From an uncultured Lachnospiraceae bacterium (GTDB lineage Bacteria > Bacillota > Clostridia > Lachnospirales > Lachnospiraceae), in assembly GCA_945834545.1 (NCBI GenBank), contig CAMAHO010000003.1, positions 1 through 36,320 of the forward strand: DNA of 36,320 nucleotides, given 5' to 3'. The translations under genes and the position numbers were made by a program. Shown in pieces: positions 1-8,477 of the stretch. Within the stretch, counting starts at the first letter, position 1, and the number at the start of each line of letters is the position of its first letter. Below the pieces are notes generated by a model. The model made no database searches, was not told the origin of the DNA, and worked only from the letters and a program-made list of their open reading frames with translations.

Positions 1-717
1 TTCTACTGTTCTAAGGAGAAGTCCATGGCTCATATCGAGGCTGGTGCAAAGAAGGTTGTTATTTCCGCTCCTGCAGGAAACGATCTTCCTACCATCGTTT
101 ACTCTGTAAATGAGAAGACATTGACAAAGGATGACAAGGTTATTTCTGCTGCTTCTTGTACAACAAACTGCCTTGCTCCTATGGCTAAGGCTCTTAACGA
201 TTACGCTCCTATCCAGAGCGGTATCATGAGCACAATTCACGCTTACACCGGTGACCAGATGATTCTTGATGGTCCTCACAGAAAGGGTGACTTAAGAAGA
301 GCTCGTGCAGGTGCTGCAAACATCGTTCCTAACTCTACAGGTGCTGCAAAGGCAATCGGCCTTGTAATTCCTGAGTTGAACGGCAAGTTAATCGGTTCCG
401 CACAGCGTGTTCCTGTTCCTACCGGTTCTACTACAATCCTTACTGCAGTAGTAAAGGGCAAGGATGTTACTAAGGAAGGCATCAACGCAGCTATGAAGGC
501 AGCTTCCAGCGAGTCCTTTGGTTACAACACAGACGAAATTGTTTCTTCTGATGTTATCGGTATGAAGTTTGGTTCTTTATTCGATGCAACCCAGACTATG
601 GTTTCCAAGATTGACGAGGATACTTATCAGGTACAGGTTGTTTCTTGGTATGACAACGAGAACTCTTACACAAGCCAGATGGTTCGTACCATTAAGTACT
701 TCGCTGAGTTGAACTAA
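1..717 (+). CDS. gap: Type I glyceraldehyde-3-phosphate dehydrogenase, 5'-truncated by the window edge
   Basis: Catalyses phosphorylating oxidation of glyceraldehyde-3-phosphate with NAD+ in cytosolic glycolysis. The reading frame is open from base 1 ([15 protein letters not shown]), which matches the interior of GAPDH, so the ATG at 25 is an internal Met and the true start lies to the left. The active-site motif SAASCTTNC is present, with the nucleophilic Cys codon at 157-159 and the catalytic His in HAYTGDQ at 238-240. The C-terminal WYDNE(N/M)SY motif is intact and the stop is TAA at 715-717. About 239 residues of an expected ~335 are visible. It precedes pgk and tpiA on the same strand, the common Firmicute glycolytic order, with a hairpin between gap and pgk. 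The codon bias fits a highly expressed gene. Confidence 0.97.
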   Translation, partial: FYCSKEKSMAHIEAGAKKVVISAPAGNDLPTIVYSVNEKTLTKDDKVISAASCTTNCLAPMAKALNDYAPIQSGIMSTIHAYTGDQMILDGPHRKGDLRRARAGAANIVPNSTGAAKAIGLVIPELNGKLIGSAQRVPVPTGSTTILTAVVKGKDVTKEGINAAMKAASSESFGYNTDEIVSSDVIGMKFGSLFDATQTMVSKIDEDTYQVQVVSWYDNENSYTSQMVRTIKYFAELN

Positions 718-740
718 TTCACTCATAAAAGTGGACTTAG

Positions 741-776
741 GGGTCCGGTCTCTTGGACCGGGCCCTTTCTCTATTG
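741..776 (+). terminator. Intercistronic GC-rich hairpin between gap and pgk (attenuator or partial terminator)
   Basis: A 10-bp, almost perfect GC-rich stem (arms 741-750 and 756-765, one G-U pair, 5-nt loop) is followed by TTTCTCTATT. It sits 24 nt after the gap stop. The U-tract is interrupted, so partial termination or a 3'-stabilising structure for the gap message is more likely than a full stop. No convincing new promoter was seen before pgk. Confidence 0.6.
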
Positions 777-814
777 AAACCAAGCGTATTTATATATTTA
801 TGGAGGATGATATA

Positions 815-2038
815 ATGAGTCTGAACAAGAAATCTGTTGATGATATCAACGCAAAGGGAAAAAGAGTATTAGTCAGATGTGACTTCAACGTTCCTTTAAA
901 GGATGGCGTAATCACTGACGAAACCCGTATCGTAGCAGCGCTGCCTACCATTCAGAAATTGATCAATGATGGTGGTAAGGTGATTCTTTGCTCTCATTTG
1001 GGCAAGGTTAAGGAAGGACCTAATGAGAAAGAATCTCTTGCACCTGTAGCAAAGAGACTTTCTGAGAAGCTTGGCAAGGAGGTTGTATTCGTTTCTGATT
1101 ACAACGTTACCGGCGAAGCTGCAACTGCAGCAGTAGCAGCTATGAAGGAAGGAGATGTGGTTCTTCTTCAGAATACCCGTTTCCGTGGAAAAGAAGAGAC
1201 CAAGAATGGTGAGGAATTCTCTAAGGAGCTTGCAGACCTTGCAGACCTTTATGTTTGCGATGCCTTTGGTTCTTCCCACAGAGCACATGCATCTGTAGAG
1301 GGTGTTACAAAGTTCATCACTGCTAAGGGTGGCGAGAATGTGGTTGGTTACTTAATGCAGAAGGAAATCAATTTCCTGGGCAATGCAGTTGAGAATCCAG
1401 TAAGACCTTTCGTTGCAATTCTTGGTGGTGCTAAGGTTGCTGATAAGTTGAATGTTATTTCAAACCTTCTTGAGAAGTGCGATACCTTAATCATTGGTGG
1501 TGGTATGGCATATACCTTCCTAAAGGCACAGGGTTACGAAATTGGTAAGTCTCTTGTAGACAATGAGAAGATTGACTACTGTAAGGAAATGATGGCTAAG
1601 GCTGAGAAGCTTGGCAAGAAGCTTGTGCTTCCTGTAGATTCCGTTACCATCGCAGATTTCCCCAATCCTATTGATGCACCTGTTGAGGTTGAGGTATATG
1701 ATGTTAACAATATGCCTGCTGACAGAGAGGGCTGTGATATCGGACCTAAGTCCCAGGCAATGTTTGCAGAGGCTGTTAAGTCTGCTAAGACGGTTGTTTG
1801 GAACGGACCTATGGGCGTATTTGAGAATCCTACTCTTGCAGCCGGTACAATTGCAGTAGCGAAGGCTCTTGCTGAAACCGATGCTACTACAATCATTGGT
1901 GGTGGTGACTCTGCCGCAGCTGTAAACCAGCTTGGCTTTGGCGATAAGATGAGCCATATCTCTACCGGTGGTGGTGCTTCCCTTGAGTTCTTAGAGGGCA
2001 AGGAGCTTCCCGGTGTAGCAGCAGCTGACAATAAATAA
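815..2038 (+). CDS. pgk: Phosphoglycerate kinase
   Basis: Transfers the acyl phosphate of 1,3-bisphosphoglycerate to ADP, giving ATP in cytosolic glycolysis. I chose the ATG at 815 ([18 protein letters not shown]): GGAGG lies at 802-806 at good spacing, and an upstream in-frame extension to 731 would translate the intercistronic hairpin. The product is 407 aa, slightly above the usual ~395. The N-terminal RCDFNVPL substrate-side motif is present, as are NTRF and the C-terminal nucleotide-domain glycine-rich GGGDSAAAV and STGGGASLE motifs. It lies between gap and tpiA, 29 nt before tpiA, consistent with co-transcription of pgk and tpiA. Confidence 0.98.
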   Translation: MSLNKKSVDDINAKGKRVLVRCDFNVPLKDGVITDETRIVAALPTIQKLINDGGKVILCSHLGKVKEGPNEKESLAPVAKRLSEKLGKEVVFVSDYNVTGEAATAAVAAMKEGDVVLLQNTRFRGKEETKNGEEFSKELADLADLYVCDAFGSSHRAHASVEGVTKFITAKGGENVVGYLMQKEINFLGNAVENPVRPFVAILGGAKVADKLNVISNLLEKCDTLIIGGGMAYTFLKAQGYEIGKSLVDNEKIDYCKEMMAKAEKLGKKLVLPVDSVTIADFPNPIDAPVEVEVYDVNNMPADREGCDIGPKSQAMFAEAVKSAKTVVWNGPMGVFENPTLAAGTIAVAKALAETDATTIIGGGDSAAAVNQLGFGDKMSHISTGGGASLEFLEGKELPGVAAADNK

Positions 2039-2067
2039 ACAGCGTGAAAAGGTAAGGAGAAACCAAA

Positions 2068-2817
2068 ATGGCAAGAAAGAAAATCATTGCCGGAAACTGG
2101 AAGATGAACATGACTCCCAGTCAGGCGGTTGCACTTTGTGCAGAATTAAAGGATTTGGTAAAGAACGAAGAGGTAGATGTAGTATACTGCGTACCTGCAA
2201 TTGATATTGTACCTGTTGTAGAAGCTGTAAAGGGCACAAATGTACAGGTTGGTGCTGAGAATATGTACTTCGAGGAGAAGGGTGCGTATACCGGTGAAAT
2301 CAGCGCAGAAATGCTTCTGGATGCTGGGGTTAAGTATGTGATCATTGGCCACTCTGAGAGAAGAGACTACTTCAAGGAGGATGACGCTCTTCTGAACAAG
2401 AAGGTAAAGAAGGCAATCGAGAAAGGATTAACTCCTATTCTTTGCTGTGGAGAATCCCTTGAGCAGAGAGAGATGGGCGTTACCATGGATTGGATACGTT
2501 TCCAGATTAAGTCCGACCTGGTAGAAGTCACTGCTGACCAGGTAAAGGATATCGTTATCGCATATGAGCCAATCTGGGCTATCGGTACCGGTAAGACAGC
2601 TACCACTGAGCAGGCTGAGGAAGTATGTAAGGGCATTCGTGAGTGCATTAAAGAGATGTACGACGAGGCTACTGCAGAAGCAGTTCGCATCCAGTACGGC
2701 GGCTCTGTAAATGCAGGCAATGCTGCTGAGCTTTTCGCACAGCCTGACATTGATGGCGGCCTTGTAGGCGGCGCTTCCTTGAAGGCTGACTTTGGCAAAA
2801 TTGTTTGCTACAAATAG
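2068..2817 (+). CDS. tpiA: Triosephosphate isomerase
   Basis: Interconverts dihydroxyacetone phosphate and glyceraldehyde-3-phosphate. At 249 aa it has the usual family length. The catalytic set is visible: Lys12 in GNWKMN, His95 in IIGHSERR and Glu167 in [11 protein letters not shown], followed by the phosphate-binding IQYGGSV and GGLVGGASL motifs. The ATG at 2068 follows an AAGGAG ribosome-binding site. It is the last gene of the glycolytic block; a strong hairpin terminator follows within 60 nt, so the gpm and eno genes often found next are not in this transcript. Confidence 0.98.
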   Translation: MARKKIIAGNWKMNMTPSQAVALCAELKDLVKNEEVDVVYCVPAIDIVPVVEAVKGTNVQVGAENMYFEEKGAYTGEISAEMLLDAGVKYVIIGHSERRDYFKEDDALLNKKVKKAIEKGLTPILCCGESLEQREMGVTMDWIRFQIKSDLVEVTADQVKDIVIAYEPIWAIGTGKTATTEQAEEVCKGIRECIKEMYDEATAEAVRIQYGGSVNAGNAAELFAQPDIDGGLVGGASLKADFGKIVCYK

Positions 2818-2874
2818 AATAAGCTCTAACTTATCTAATAGTGATTCATATGGAGCTGTGTAATCAACTTTCAT

Positions 2875-2915
2875 AAAAAAGCCTCTGCTGCATACTATGT
2901 GGCAGGGGTTTTTCT
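2875..2915 (+). terminator. Rho-independent terminator of the gap-pgk-tpiA block
   Basis: AAAAAA, then a stem built from CCTCTGC (from 2882) and GCAGGGG (to 2908), closed by a partly paired TGCATA/TATGTG region, then TTTTTCTT. One G-U pair is needed in the lower stem. Confidence 0.85.
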
Positions 2916-2932
2916 TGAGTTGGGGAGCCACG

Positions 2933-2969
2933 GTGGACAGGGGACAGTGGAGACAGGTCCATTTGACCC
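2933..2969 (+). repeat. Dispersed GGGGACAGGTCCAT-type repeat, copy A
   Basis: Aligns with copy B at 4894-4934 over about 37-41 nt with only a few differences; both contain GGGGACA, then GACAGGTCCAT, then TGACCC. Copy A also has an inverted partner: GGGGACAG at 2940-2947 and CTGTCCCC at 2971-2978, so it could fold. Its TTGACC overlaps the -35 position of the promoter for the next gene. Confidence 0.7.
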
Positions 2970-2991
2970 GCTGTCCCCCCTATTGTATAAT
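2963..2991 (+). promoter_or_regulatory. Predicted vegetative (SigA-type) promoter of the zinc-ribbon/TPM pair
   Basis: TTGACC at 2963-2968 and TATAAT at 2986-2991 are separated by 17 nt. The -10 is a perfect match and the -35 has one mismatch. The -35 hexamer is part of repeat copy A. Confidence 0.65.
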
Positions 2992-3042
2992 TCAAGAGTG
3001 TATGCTATTCTAGAAATATCAAAAAGGGGAAGGAGAAAAAGC

Positions 3043-4035
3043 ATGATTTTTACCTGTACAAATTGTGAAGGCAATATGGTCTACAGCCCGGAAAAGAAAG
3101 TGATGTTTTGCCCTTACTGTGAAAGCCAGGGGAGTCAGGAAAAGAGACATGTGAATGTGGGCAATCTGACTAAATTTTGCCCGAATTGTGGCGGTGAGAT
3201 AGCGATTGGGGAGCATGACAGTGCAATGCAATGCCCCTATTGTGATAATTACATTATTCAGGATGCCAGGATAGAAGAGCCCTTCAAGCCGGATTATGTT
3301 GTTCCGTTTAAGATGGGAAAGGAAACGATGAAGAAGAGGTTCAAGGAGCATTTTAGGAAGTTTCGTTTTGCACCTACCGATTTTCTGACGGAGACAAGAC
3401 TGAACAGTATTCAGGGATGGTATGTTCCGTTTTGGTTCTATGATTATGATACCCGGTGTACCTTAAAAGGCGAGGGGACGAAGGTGAGAAGCTGGACCAA
3501 CGGGAATATGAGTTATACGGAAACTTCCTATTATGATGTGGCCAGAATCATAGATATTCCTTACAATAAGATTCCTGCGGATGCTTCCGTGCAGATGCCG
3601 GACGATGTGATGGATCTCATGGAGCCATACAATTATCAGGAGATGGAAACTTTTCAACCGGAGTTTTTGTCCGGATTTCACGGTGAAAAATACAATATGA
3701 CTGCAGAAACTTTGGGCGGAAGAGCCAGAGAGAAAATGGAGAAGAGTGCTAAGGAATATCTTCGTTCTACCTGTGCTGGGTATGCTTCCTTTAGCAAAAA
3801 TCAGGAAACAGTGGATATCACCGGCTCGAAGATTTCCTATGGTCTTCTGCCGGTTTGGAGATATCTGTATGAGTATAACGGAAAGGAGTATCCTTTCTAT
3901 GTGAATGGTCAGACCGGGAAGATAGTTGGGACAGCTCCGATTTCCAAAAAGAAGGTTTGTGCGTATTCTATTACCTTTGGGGCACTGGTCACCTTGTTGT
4001 TAGGCATATTGAATTTGTATGCCATGTTGAGTTAG
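3043..4035 (+). CDS. Double zinc-ribbon protein with C-terminal membrane anchor
   Basis: The product is 330 aa and of unknown function. Two CxxC...CxxC zinc ribbons occupy the N-terminus: Cys5/Cys8/Cys23/Cys26 and Cys46/Cys49/Cys64/Cys67. A hydrophilic middle contains GWYVPFWFYD, a motif I associate with Clostridial proteins usually labelled 'TFIIB-type zinc ribbon-containing'. The final ~22 residues are a hydrophobic helix (ITFGALVTLLLGILNLYAML), so the protein is probably tail-anchored. I chose ATG 3043 because GGGGAAGGAG lies just upstream; the in-frame extension to 2899 would translate the terminator and repeat. It lies 20 nt before the TPM-domain gene, so the two probably share a transcript and a membrane-associated job. 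No enzymatic motif was seen. Confidence 0.8.
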   Translation: MIFTCTNCEGNMVYSPEKKVMFCPYCESQGSQEKRHVNVGNLTKFCPNCGGEIAIGEHDSAMQCPYCDNYIIQDARIEEPFKPDYVVPFKMGKETMKKRFKEHFRKFRFAPTDFLTETRLNSIQGWYVPFWFYDYDTRCTLKGEGTKVRSWTNGNMSYTETSYYDVARIIDIPYNKIPADASVQMPDDVMDLMEPYNYQEMETFQPEFLSGFHGEKYNMTAETLGGRAREKMEKSAKEYLRSTCAGYASFSKNQETVDITGSKISYGLLPVWRYLYEYNGKEYPFYVNGQTGKIVGTAPISKKKVCAYSITFGALVTLLLGILNLYAMLS

Positions 4036-4055
4036 ATTTGGAAGGGAGTGAGTCT

Positions 4056-4892
4056 ATGAATAATGAAATCAAAAAAACGGCCATCCTTCAATATCTTTCC
4101 TATTTCAAAATATGGTTTATCATCCTGCTTTTCTTTATCGGAGGTTTGATAGTCTACCTGACAAATCGGAAAAACCAGACATCCATCAATTCCAATGCGC
4201 CTCAGGAGAGAGTGTATGATTACGCCGATGTTTTAACACTTGAGGAGGAAGAACTGTTAAGACAGCAGATTCAGGACAGTGAGTCCAAGTATGGAATACA
4301 TATCGTATTGGTGACGGAAAACAAGTATATACCTGTAGGTGAGGAATACTTAGCCAGAGATATTGCGGATGATTTCTACGATACGAATAATTACGGATAT
4401 AACAGAATCCATGGAGATGGTCTGTTGCTGTATGATTTCTGTGCCGGAAAGGGAGACAGCTATGCCTGGCTTTCCACCTGTGGCAAGGTAGAGAACAAAT
4501 TCAGTACAGACGATATTGATAGTGTTCTTGACGAAGTGTACGATTCCAATTACAGCTGTTATGCGAATGCAATCAGACGGGCTTGTGATATTGTTTCCGA
4601 TGATGGTATCTTGGGAAATCCGATTTTGTTCCCCATTATTTTGGTAATCGGTATTGTGTCGGGACTTGTCTTTGCCGGCGTAAACTCTGTACAAAAAAAG
4701 GCTCAGGTAACTACTAATAACAGGACCTACCTTTCGGATACTCCTAAAATTACTTACCAGAAGGATCAGTACTTGAGAAAGCATGTAACCTCCAGAAAGA
4801 TTGAGACCAGCAGTGGTGGCGGCGGTGGCGGAGGAGGCCATCACGTCAGCAGAAGCGGAGTCAGTCACGGCGGTGGAGGAAGAAGACACTAG
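4056..4892 (+). CDS. TPM-domain (YgcG-like) membrane protein with Gly/His-rich tail
   Basis: The product is 278 aa. A hydrophobic segment at about residues 15-30 (WFIILLFFIGGLIVYL) is followed by a TPM domain from about residue 45 to 165 (VYDYADVLTLEEEELL...). A second membrane helix follows (FPIILVIGIVSGLVFAG, around 190), then a basic linker and a C-terminal run of eight glycines, HH and further Gly/His/Arg. TPM proteins include YgcG-type membrane proteins and plant photosystem repair phosphatases; phosphatase activity should not be assumed here. The ATG at 4056 follows GAAGGGAG. It is the second gene of the pair with the zinc-ribbon protein, and repeat copy B begins at its stop codon. Confidence 0.78.
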   Translation: MNNEIKKTAILQYLSYFKIWFIILLFFIGGLIVYLTNRKNQTSINSNAPQERVYDYADVLTLEEEELLRQQIQDSESKYGIHIVLVTENKYIPVGEEYLARDIADDFYDTNNYGYNRIHGDGLLLYDFCAGKGDSYAWLSTCGKVENKFSTDDIDSVLDEVYDSNYSCYANAIRRACDIVSDDGILGNPILFPIILVIGIVSGLVFAGVNSVQKKAQVTTNNRTYLSDTPKITYQKDQYLRKHVTSRKIETSSGGGGGGGGHHVSRSGVSHGGGGRRH

Positions 4893-4893
4893 G

Positions 4894-4934
4894 GTTGACA
4901 AGGGGGACAAGTGGGGACAGGTCCATATGACCCC
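4894..4934 (+). repeat. Dispersed GGGGACAGGTCCAT-type repeat, copy B
   Basis: Starts one or two bases after the TPM gene stop. It contains GGGGGACA, GTGGGGACAGGTCCAT and ATGACCCC, matching copy A at 2933-2969 in order and spacing. The two copies are direct and bracket exactly the zinc-ribbon/TPM gene pair. A degenerate third copy is at 33785-33809. Confidence 0.7.
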
Positions 4935-4955
4935 AGAAACTGAAGTAAAAAAAGC

Positions 4956-4984
4956 TTGACAAGATCAAACTTATTACCTATACT
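4956..4984 (+). promoter_or_regulatory. Strong vegetative promoter of rpsT
   Basis: TTGACA (4956-4961) and TATACT (4979-4984) are separated by exactly 17 nt: a perfect -35 and a one-mismatch -10, as expected for a ribosomal protein gene. Confidence 0.88.
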
Positions 4985-4997
4985 GTAACAGTATGTT

Positions 4998-5026
4998 TAC
5001 GTTAGCCACCGTGTCTTGCTAACGTA
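4998..5026 (+). promoter_or_regulatory. Hairpin in the rpsT 5' leader
   Basis: A perfect 9-bp stem (TACGTTAGC 4998-5006 with GCTAACGTA 5018-5026, 11-nt loop) lies about 50 nt before the rpsT start and just downstream of the predicted transcription start. It is a candidate autoregulatory leader structure. I do not recognise it as a named RNA family. Confidence 0.55.
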
Positions 5027-5075
5027 TGCTGATAAATTGATATTTAGAATGTATACAAAATGGAGGTGTACTACT

Positions 5076-5339
5076 TTGGCTAACATTAAATCTGCTAAGA
5101 AGAGAATTTTGGTTAACCGTACCAAGGCTGAGAGAAACAAAGCTATCAAGTCCAGCGTAAAGACCGCTATTAAGAAGGTTTTCGCTACAATTGAAGCTGG
5201 TGATAAGAAGGCAGCTGAGGCAGAGCTTACAGCAGCTATCAAGACTATCGAGATGGCTGGTTCCAAGGGTGTTTACCACAAGAACAATGTAGCTCGTAAG
5301 GTTTCCCGTATTTCCAAAGCCGTAAACGAGATGGCATAA
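5076..5339 (+). CDS. rpsT: 30S ribosomal protein S20, UUG start
   Basis: Small-subunit protein that binds 16S rRNA early in 30S assembly. It has 87 aa, the usual S20 length, and begins (M)ANIKSAKKRILVN with typical basic helical composition. The start is TTG at 5076: GGAGG at 5062-5066 is spaced 9 nt from it, and the homologous N-terminus begins exactly there. The longer upstream frame would run through the leader hairpin. It is a single-gene transcript with its own strong promoter and a strong terminator at 5357-5400. The rare start codon may limit translation and allow feedback by free S20; this is an inference from the known UUG-start rpsT of Escherichia coli. Confidence 0.95.
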   Translation: MANIKSAKKRILVNRTKAERNKAIKSSVKTAIKKVFATIEAGDKKAAEAELTAAIKTIEMAGSKGVYHKNNVARKVSRISKAVNEMA

Positions 5340-5356
5340 ATAAAAAGAAAGATAAG

Positions 5357-5400
5357 AAAAGGAGAAGCATCTGCAACCGTCATGCAGATGCTTCTCTTTT
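5357..5400 (+). terminator. Rho-independent terminator after rpsT
   Basis: A perfect 14-bp stem (5362-5375 with 5383-5396, loop ACCGTCA) is flanked by A-rich sequence upstream and TTTT downstream. It could act in both directions. Confidence 0.93.
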
Positions 5401-5408
5401 GTAAAAGC

Positions 5409-5437
5409 GCATAAATGTTCACAACGCTGTATATAAT
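5409..5437 (+). promoter_or_regulatory. Candidate sporulation (SigE-type) promoter of spoIIP
   Basis: GCATAAA (5409-5415), a 14-nt spacer, then TATATAAT (5430-5437). This partly matches the mother-cell SigE pattern (KMATATT, ~14 nt, CATACANT): five of seven and six of eight positions. No good SigA -35 pairs with the AT-rich -10. The biological expectation (spoIIP is SigE-dependent in Bacillus) supports it, but the match is imperfect. Confidence 0.35.
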
Positions 5438-5466
5438 ATCAAGAAGTGATACTGGGGGAACACCGG

Positions 5467-6582
5467 TTGAAGAAACGCATTTTGGTATTCATAACAGCGA
5501 TTTTTTTTGTTTGGCTATTCATTGCTCTTGGCATGCCTAAAATCGTAAAGGAAATATTGTGGAACCGATATTGCCATTGGCTCTATTCGGAGTATCTCCC
5601 GCTTGCCAATAAACTTCCCTCCTACAAGGAGCTGGAGGGGGATTACATAATGGAATCAGAGGGGAAGGAAAGTCAAAAGCAATATGTGCGTCTACAGACA
5701 TTGCAGTTGGCAGAGGAGCTTTTGGAACAAAATCAGAGCTTAGAGGGGGAGGAATCGGAGCCGGAAATAACAGAGGAAATAGAAATGCCGACTCCGATTT
5801 CTATGTTTGTGCCGGGGGACAAGGTGGAAACCATTGAGGATTCCGCGTTATCCGATTATACGGAGCTTGTGAAACAGTTTTATACCATTGATAAAACCAC
5901 GGCAGCCGGGGAGAGCTTGCTGAATGTAGAGGAATTTCATAAGTGGGATTTAAGTATGGAGAAGAATAGCGCAGAGCCACAGATTCTAATTTATCACACC
6001 CATACCAGAGAACGGTATTCGGATTCGGATGGAAGGGATACCGGCGTGGTGGGAGCAGGAGAGCGTTTGGCTGAAATACTCAGAACAGACTACGGGTATC
6101 AGGTGCTTCACTGCTCAGACAGCTTTGACGAACCGGACTATACCAAGGCCTATTCTACAGCCCTGACTGCAGTACAGTCCATTTTGGAGGAGAATCCCAG
6201 CATTCAGGTAATAATAGACCTTCATCGGGATGATTTGCCGGAAAATTATGATAATACAGAGACCATACAAGGAATGGAATGCGCCAGGTTTATGTTTTTT
6301 AACGGCCTTTGCAGAACCAAAAAGACCGGAGAACTGTCCTATCTAAAAAATGAAAATTTGGGCGGAAACCTTGCCTTTTCCTTTGCCTTAGAGAAGAAGG
6401 CCAAGGAGTATTACCCCGGACTTACCCGAAAAATTTACCTGAAAAGCTATCGCTATAATATGCATCTTCGCCCCAGAAGCATCTTGCTGGAATTAGGCTG
6501 TCAGCACAATACCTATGAGGAAGCCTGCAATTCCTGCTATCCCATAGCACATATTCTGGATATGGTGCTTCAGGGAGGGTGA
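5467..6582 (+). CDS. spoIIP: Stage II sporulation protein P (peptidoglycan hydrolase)
   Basis: Membrane-anchored amidase/endopeptidase of the SpoIID-SpoIIM-SpoIIP complex that thins septal peptidoglycan to drive engulfment. TTG 5467 is preferred because GGGGGAA at 5454-5460 is well spaced; GTG 5446 is possible but lacks a good site. From this start the protein is 371 aa. A membrane helix follows the first few residues (ILVFITAIFFVWLFIALG), then an acidic linker, then the SpoIIP catalytic domain. That domain has YHTHT (His177, His179), IDLHRD (His253) and the C-terminal LLELGCQHNTYEEA motif. It lies between rpsT and lepA as in Bacillus, but the spore protease gene gpr usually found next to it is missing. 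Confidence 0.9.
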   Translation: MKKRILVFITAIFFVWLFIALGMPKIVKEILWNRYCHWLYSEYLPLANKLPSYKELEGDYIMESEGKESQKQYVRLQTLQLAEELLEQNQSLEGEESEPEITEEIEMPTPISMFVPGDKVETIEDSALSDYTELVKQFYTIDKTTAAGESLLNVEEFHKWDLSMEKNSAEPQILIYHTHTRERYSDSDGRDTGVVGAGERLAEILRTDYGYQVLHCSDSFDEPDYTKAYSTALTAVQSILEENPSIQVIIDLHRDDLPENYDNTETIQGMECARFMFFNGLCRTKKTGELSYLKNENLGGNLAFSFALEKKAKEYYPGLTRKIYLKSYRYNMHLRPRSILLELGCQHNTYEEACNSCYPIAHILDMVLQGG

Positions 6583-6590
6583 AGGGATTC

Positions 6591-6619
6591 TGGACAAAGC
6601 CTCCTTTTTTTGATACAAT
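6591..6619 (+). promoter_or_regulatory. Predicted vegetative promoter of lepA-hemW
   Basis: TGGACA (6591-6596) and TACAAT (6614-6619) with a 17-nt spacer, each one mismatch from consensus, located 44 nt before the lepA start. It separates the housekeeping lepA-hemW transcript from spoIIP. Confidence 0.7.
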
Positions 6620-6662
6620 CGGTGAGAAAATCAAAAGTATTTTGGAAAAGTGAGGAATCAGG

Positions 6663-8477
6663 ATGTCATCTGCTGAACAGAGTAAAATCCGCAATTTTTG
6701 TATTGTTGCTCATATAGATCATGGAAAATCTACCCTGGCTGACAGAATTATCGAAAAAACCGGGCTATTAACAAGCCGTGAGATGCAGGCTCAGGTTTTG
6801 GACAATATGGATTTGGAAAGGGAGAGAGGTATCACCATCAAAGCCCAGACAGTACGTACTGTATACAAGGCAAAGGATGGGGAGGAGTATATCTTTAACC
6901 TGATTGATACACCAGGCCATGTGGACTTTAATTATGAGGTTAGCCGTTCTCTGGCAGCCTGCGACGGAGCCATTTTGGTAGTGGACGCAGCGCAGGGAAT
7001 CGAAGCGCAAACCCTGGCAAATGTGTATTTGGCCCTGGATCACGATCTGGATGTATTCCCCGTCATCAATAAGATTGATTTGCCCAGCGCGGACCCCCAA
7101 AGAGTTATCGCAGAGATTGAGGATGTGATAGGCATTGAGGCGCAGAATGCACCTTTGATTTCCGCGAAAAACGGTATCGGCATCGAGGATGTATTGGAAA
7201 GAATTGTGGAATGTATTCCTGCTCCCAAGGGAGACCCGGATGCCCCCTTGCAGGCATTGATTTTTGATTCCCTTTATGATTCCTACAAAGGGGTTATTGT
7301 ATTTTGCCGTATTATGGAAGGTACTGTGAAAAAGGGTACGAAGATAAGAATGATGGCGACCAATGCCAGCTATGATGTTGTGGAGGTGGGATATTTCGGC
7401 GCAGGTCAGTTTATTCCCTGTGAGGAGTTGAGTGCGGGAATGGTTGGATATATCACCGCTTCGATAAAAAATGTTAAGGACACAAGCGTAGGCGACACCA
7501 TTACGGAGGTGGACAGACCTTGTGCCCAGCCACTTCCCGGCTATAAGCAGGTCCAGTCCATGGTGTATTGTGGCATGTATCCGGCGGATGGGGCAAAGTA
7601 CCCGGATTTGCGGGATGCTCTGGAGAAGCTGAAACTCAATGACGCCTCCTTAAATTATGAGCCGGAGACGTCTATAGCCCTTGGCTTTGGATTCCGCTGT
7701 GGCTTTTTAGGCTTGCTGCATTTAGAGATTATCCAGGAGAGACTGGAGAGAGAGTACAATTTAGACTTGGTAACGACGGCACCGGGCGTTGTATATAAAG
7801 TGCACCAGACCAACGGAGAGGTTATCGAGCTTACCAACCCTTCCAATTTACCGGACCCGTCTCAGATTGAGTATATGGAGGAACCTGTGGTATCCGCCGA
7901 GATTATGGTTACCACGGAATTTATTGGTTCCATTATGGAGCTTTGTCAGGAACGAAGAGGAAAGTATATCGGAATAGAGTACACCACCGGCGGAAGAGCT
8001 TTGATTCGATATGACCTGCCTCTAAATGAGATTATCTACGATTTTTTTGATGCACTGAAATCCCGTTCCAGAGGCTATGCTTCCTTCGACTACGATTTAA
8101 AGGGGTACGAGCAGTCCAGCCTTGTAAAGCTGGATATCCTGATCAATCGAGAGGAGGTAGACGCCTTAAGCTTTATTGTACATGCTGACTCTGCTTATGA
8201 AAGGGGACGCAAAATGTGCGAAAAGTTAAAGGACGAAATCCCCAGACACTTGTTTGAGATTCCGATTCAGGCCGCTGTGGGAGGTAAAATCATAGCGAGA
8301 GAAACGGTTAAGGCTATGCGAAAGGATGTGCTGGCGAAGTGCTATGGTGGAGATATTACCCGTAAGAAAAAATTGCTGGAGAAGCAGAAAGAGGGCAAGA
8401 AGAGGATGCGCCAGATTGGCAATGTAGAGATTCCTCAGAAAGCCTTTATGAGTGTGTTAAAGCTTGATGACAAATAA
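6663..8477 (+). CDS. lepA: Elongation factor 4 (LepA), translational GTPase
   Basis: Ribosome-associated GTPase of the EF-G/EF4 family; in other bacteria it is linked to 30S biogenesis and translation quality. The 604-aa length is normal. G-domain motifs are visible: AHIDHGKST at 16-24 (P-loop), the RGIT switch I, DTPGHVDF and NKID. The LepA-specific C-terminal region is intact, ending in a basic stretch ([20 protein letters not shown]) that contacts rRNA in homologues. ATG 6663 follows a GAGG site. It overlaps hemW by 11 nt, so the two are likely translationally coupled. Confidence 0.98.
   Translation: MSSAEQSKIRNFCIVAHIDHGKSTLADRIIEKTGLLTSREMQAQVLDNMDLERERGITIKAQTVRTVYKAKDGEEYIFNLIDTPGHVDFNYEVSRSLAACDGAILVVDAAQGIEAQTLANVYLALDHDLDVFPVINKIDLPSADPQRVIAEIEDVIGIEAQNAPLISAKNGIGIEDVLERIVECIPAPKGDPDAPLQALIFDSLYDSYKGVIVFCRIMEGTVKKGTKIRMMATNASYDVVEVGYFGAGQFIPCEELSAGMVGYITASIKNVKDTSVGDTITEVDRPCAQPLPGYKQVQSMVYCGMYPADGAKYPDLRDALEKLKLNDASLNYEPETSIALGFGFRCGFLGLLHLEIIQERLEREYNLDLVTTAPGVVYKVHQTNGEVIELTNPSNLPDPSQIEYMEEPVVSAEIMVTTEFIGSIMELCQERRGKYIGIEYTTGGRALIRYDLPLNEIIYDFFDALKSRSRGYASFDYDLKGYEQSSLVKLDILINREEVDALSFIVHADSAYERGRKMCEKLKDEIPRHLFEIPIQAAVGGKIIARETVKAMRKDVLAKCYGGDITRKKKLLEKQKEGKKRMRQIGNVEIPQKAFMSVLKLDDK

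Noticed and set aside
1520-2031. Minus-strand frames of 145-151 codons opposite pgk
   Set aside because: Shadow frames caused by strong codon bias in a highly expressed gene; no ribosome-binding site or family match.
2899-3042. Longer N-terminus for the zinc-ribbon protein
   Set aside because: It would translate the tpiA terminator, the repeat and the predicted promoter; ATG 3043 has a strong ribosome-binding site and starts at the first zinc ribbon.
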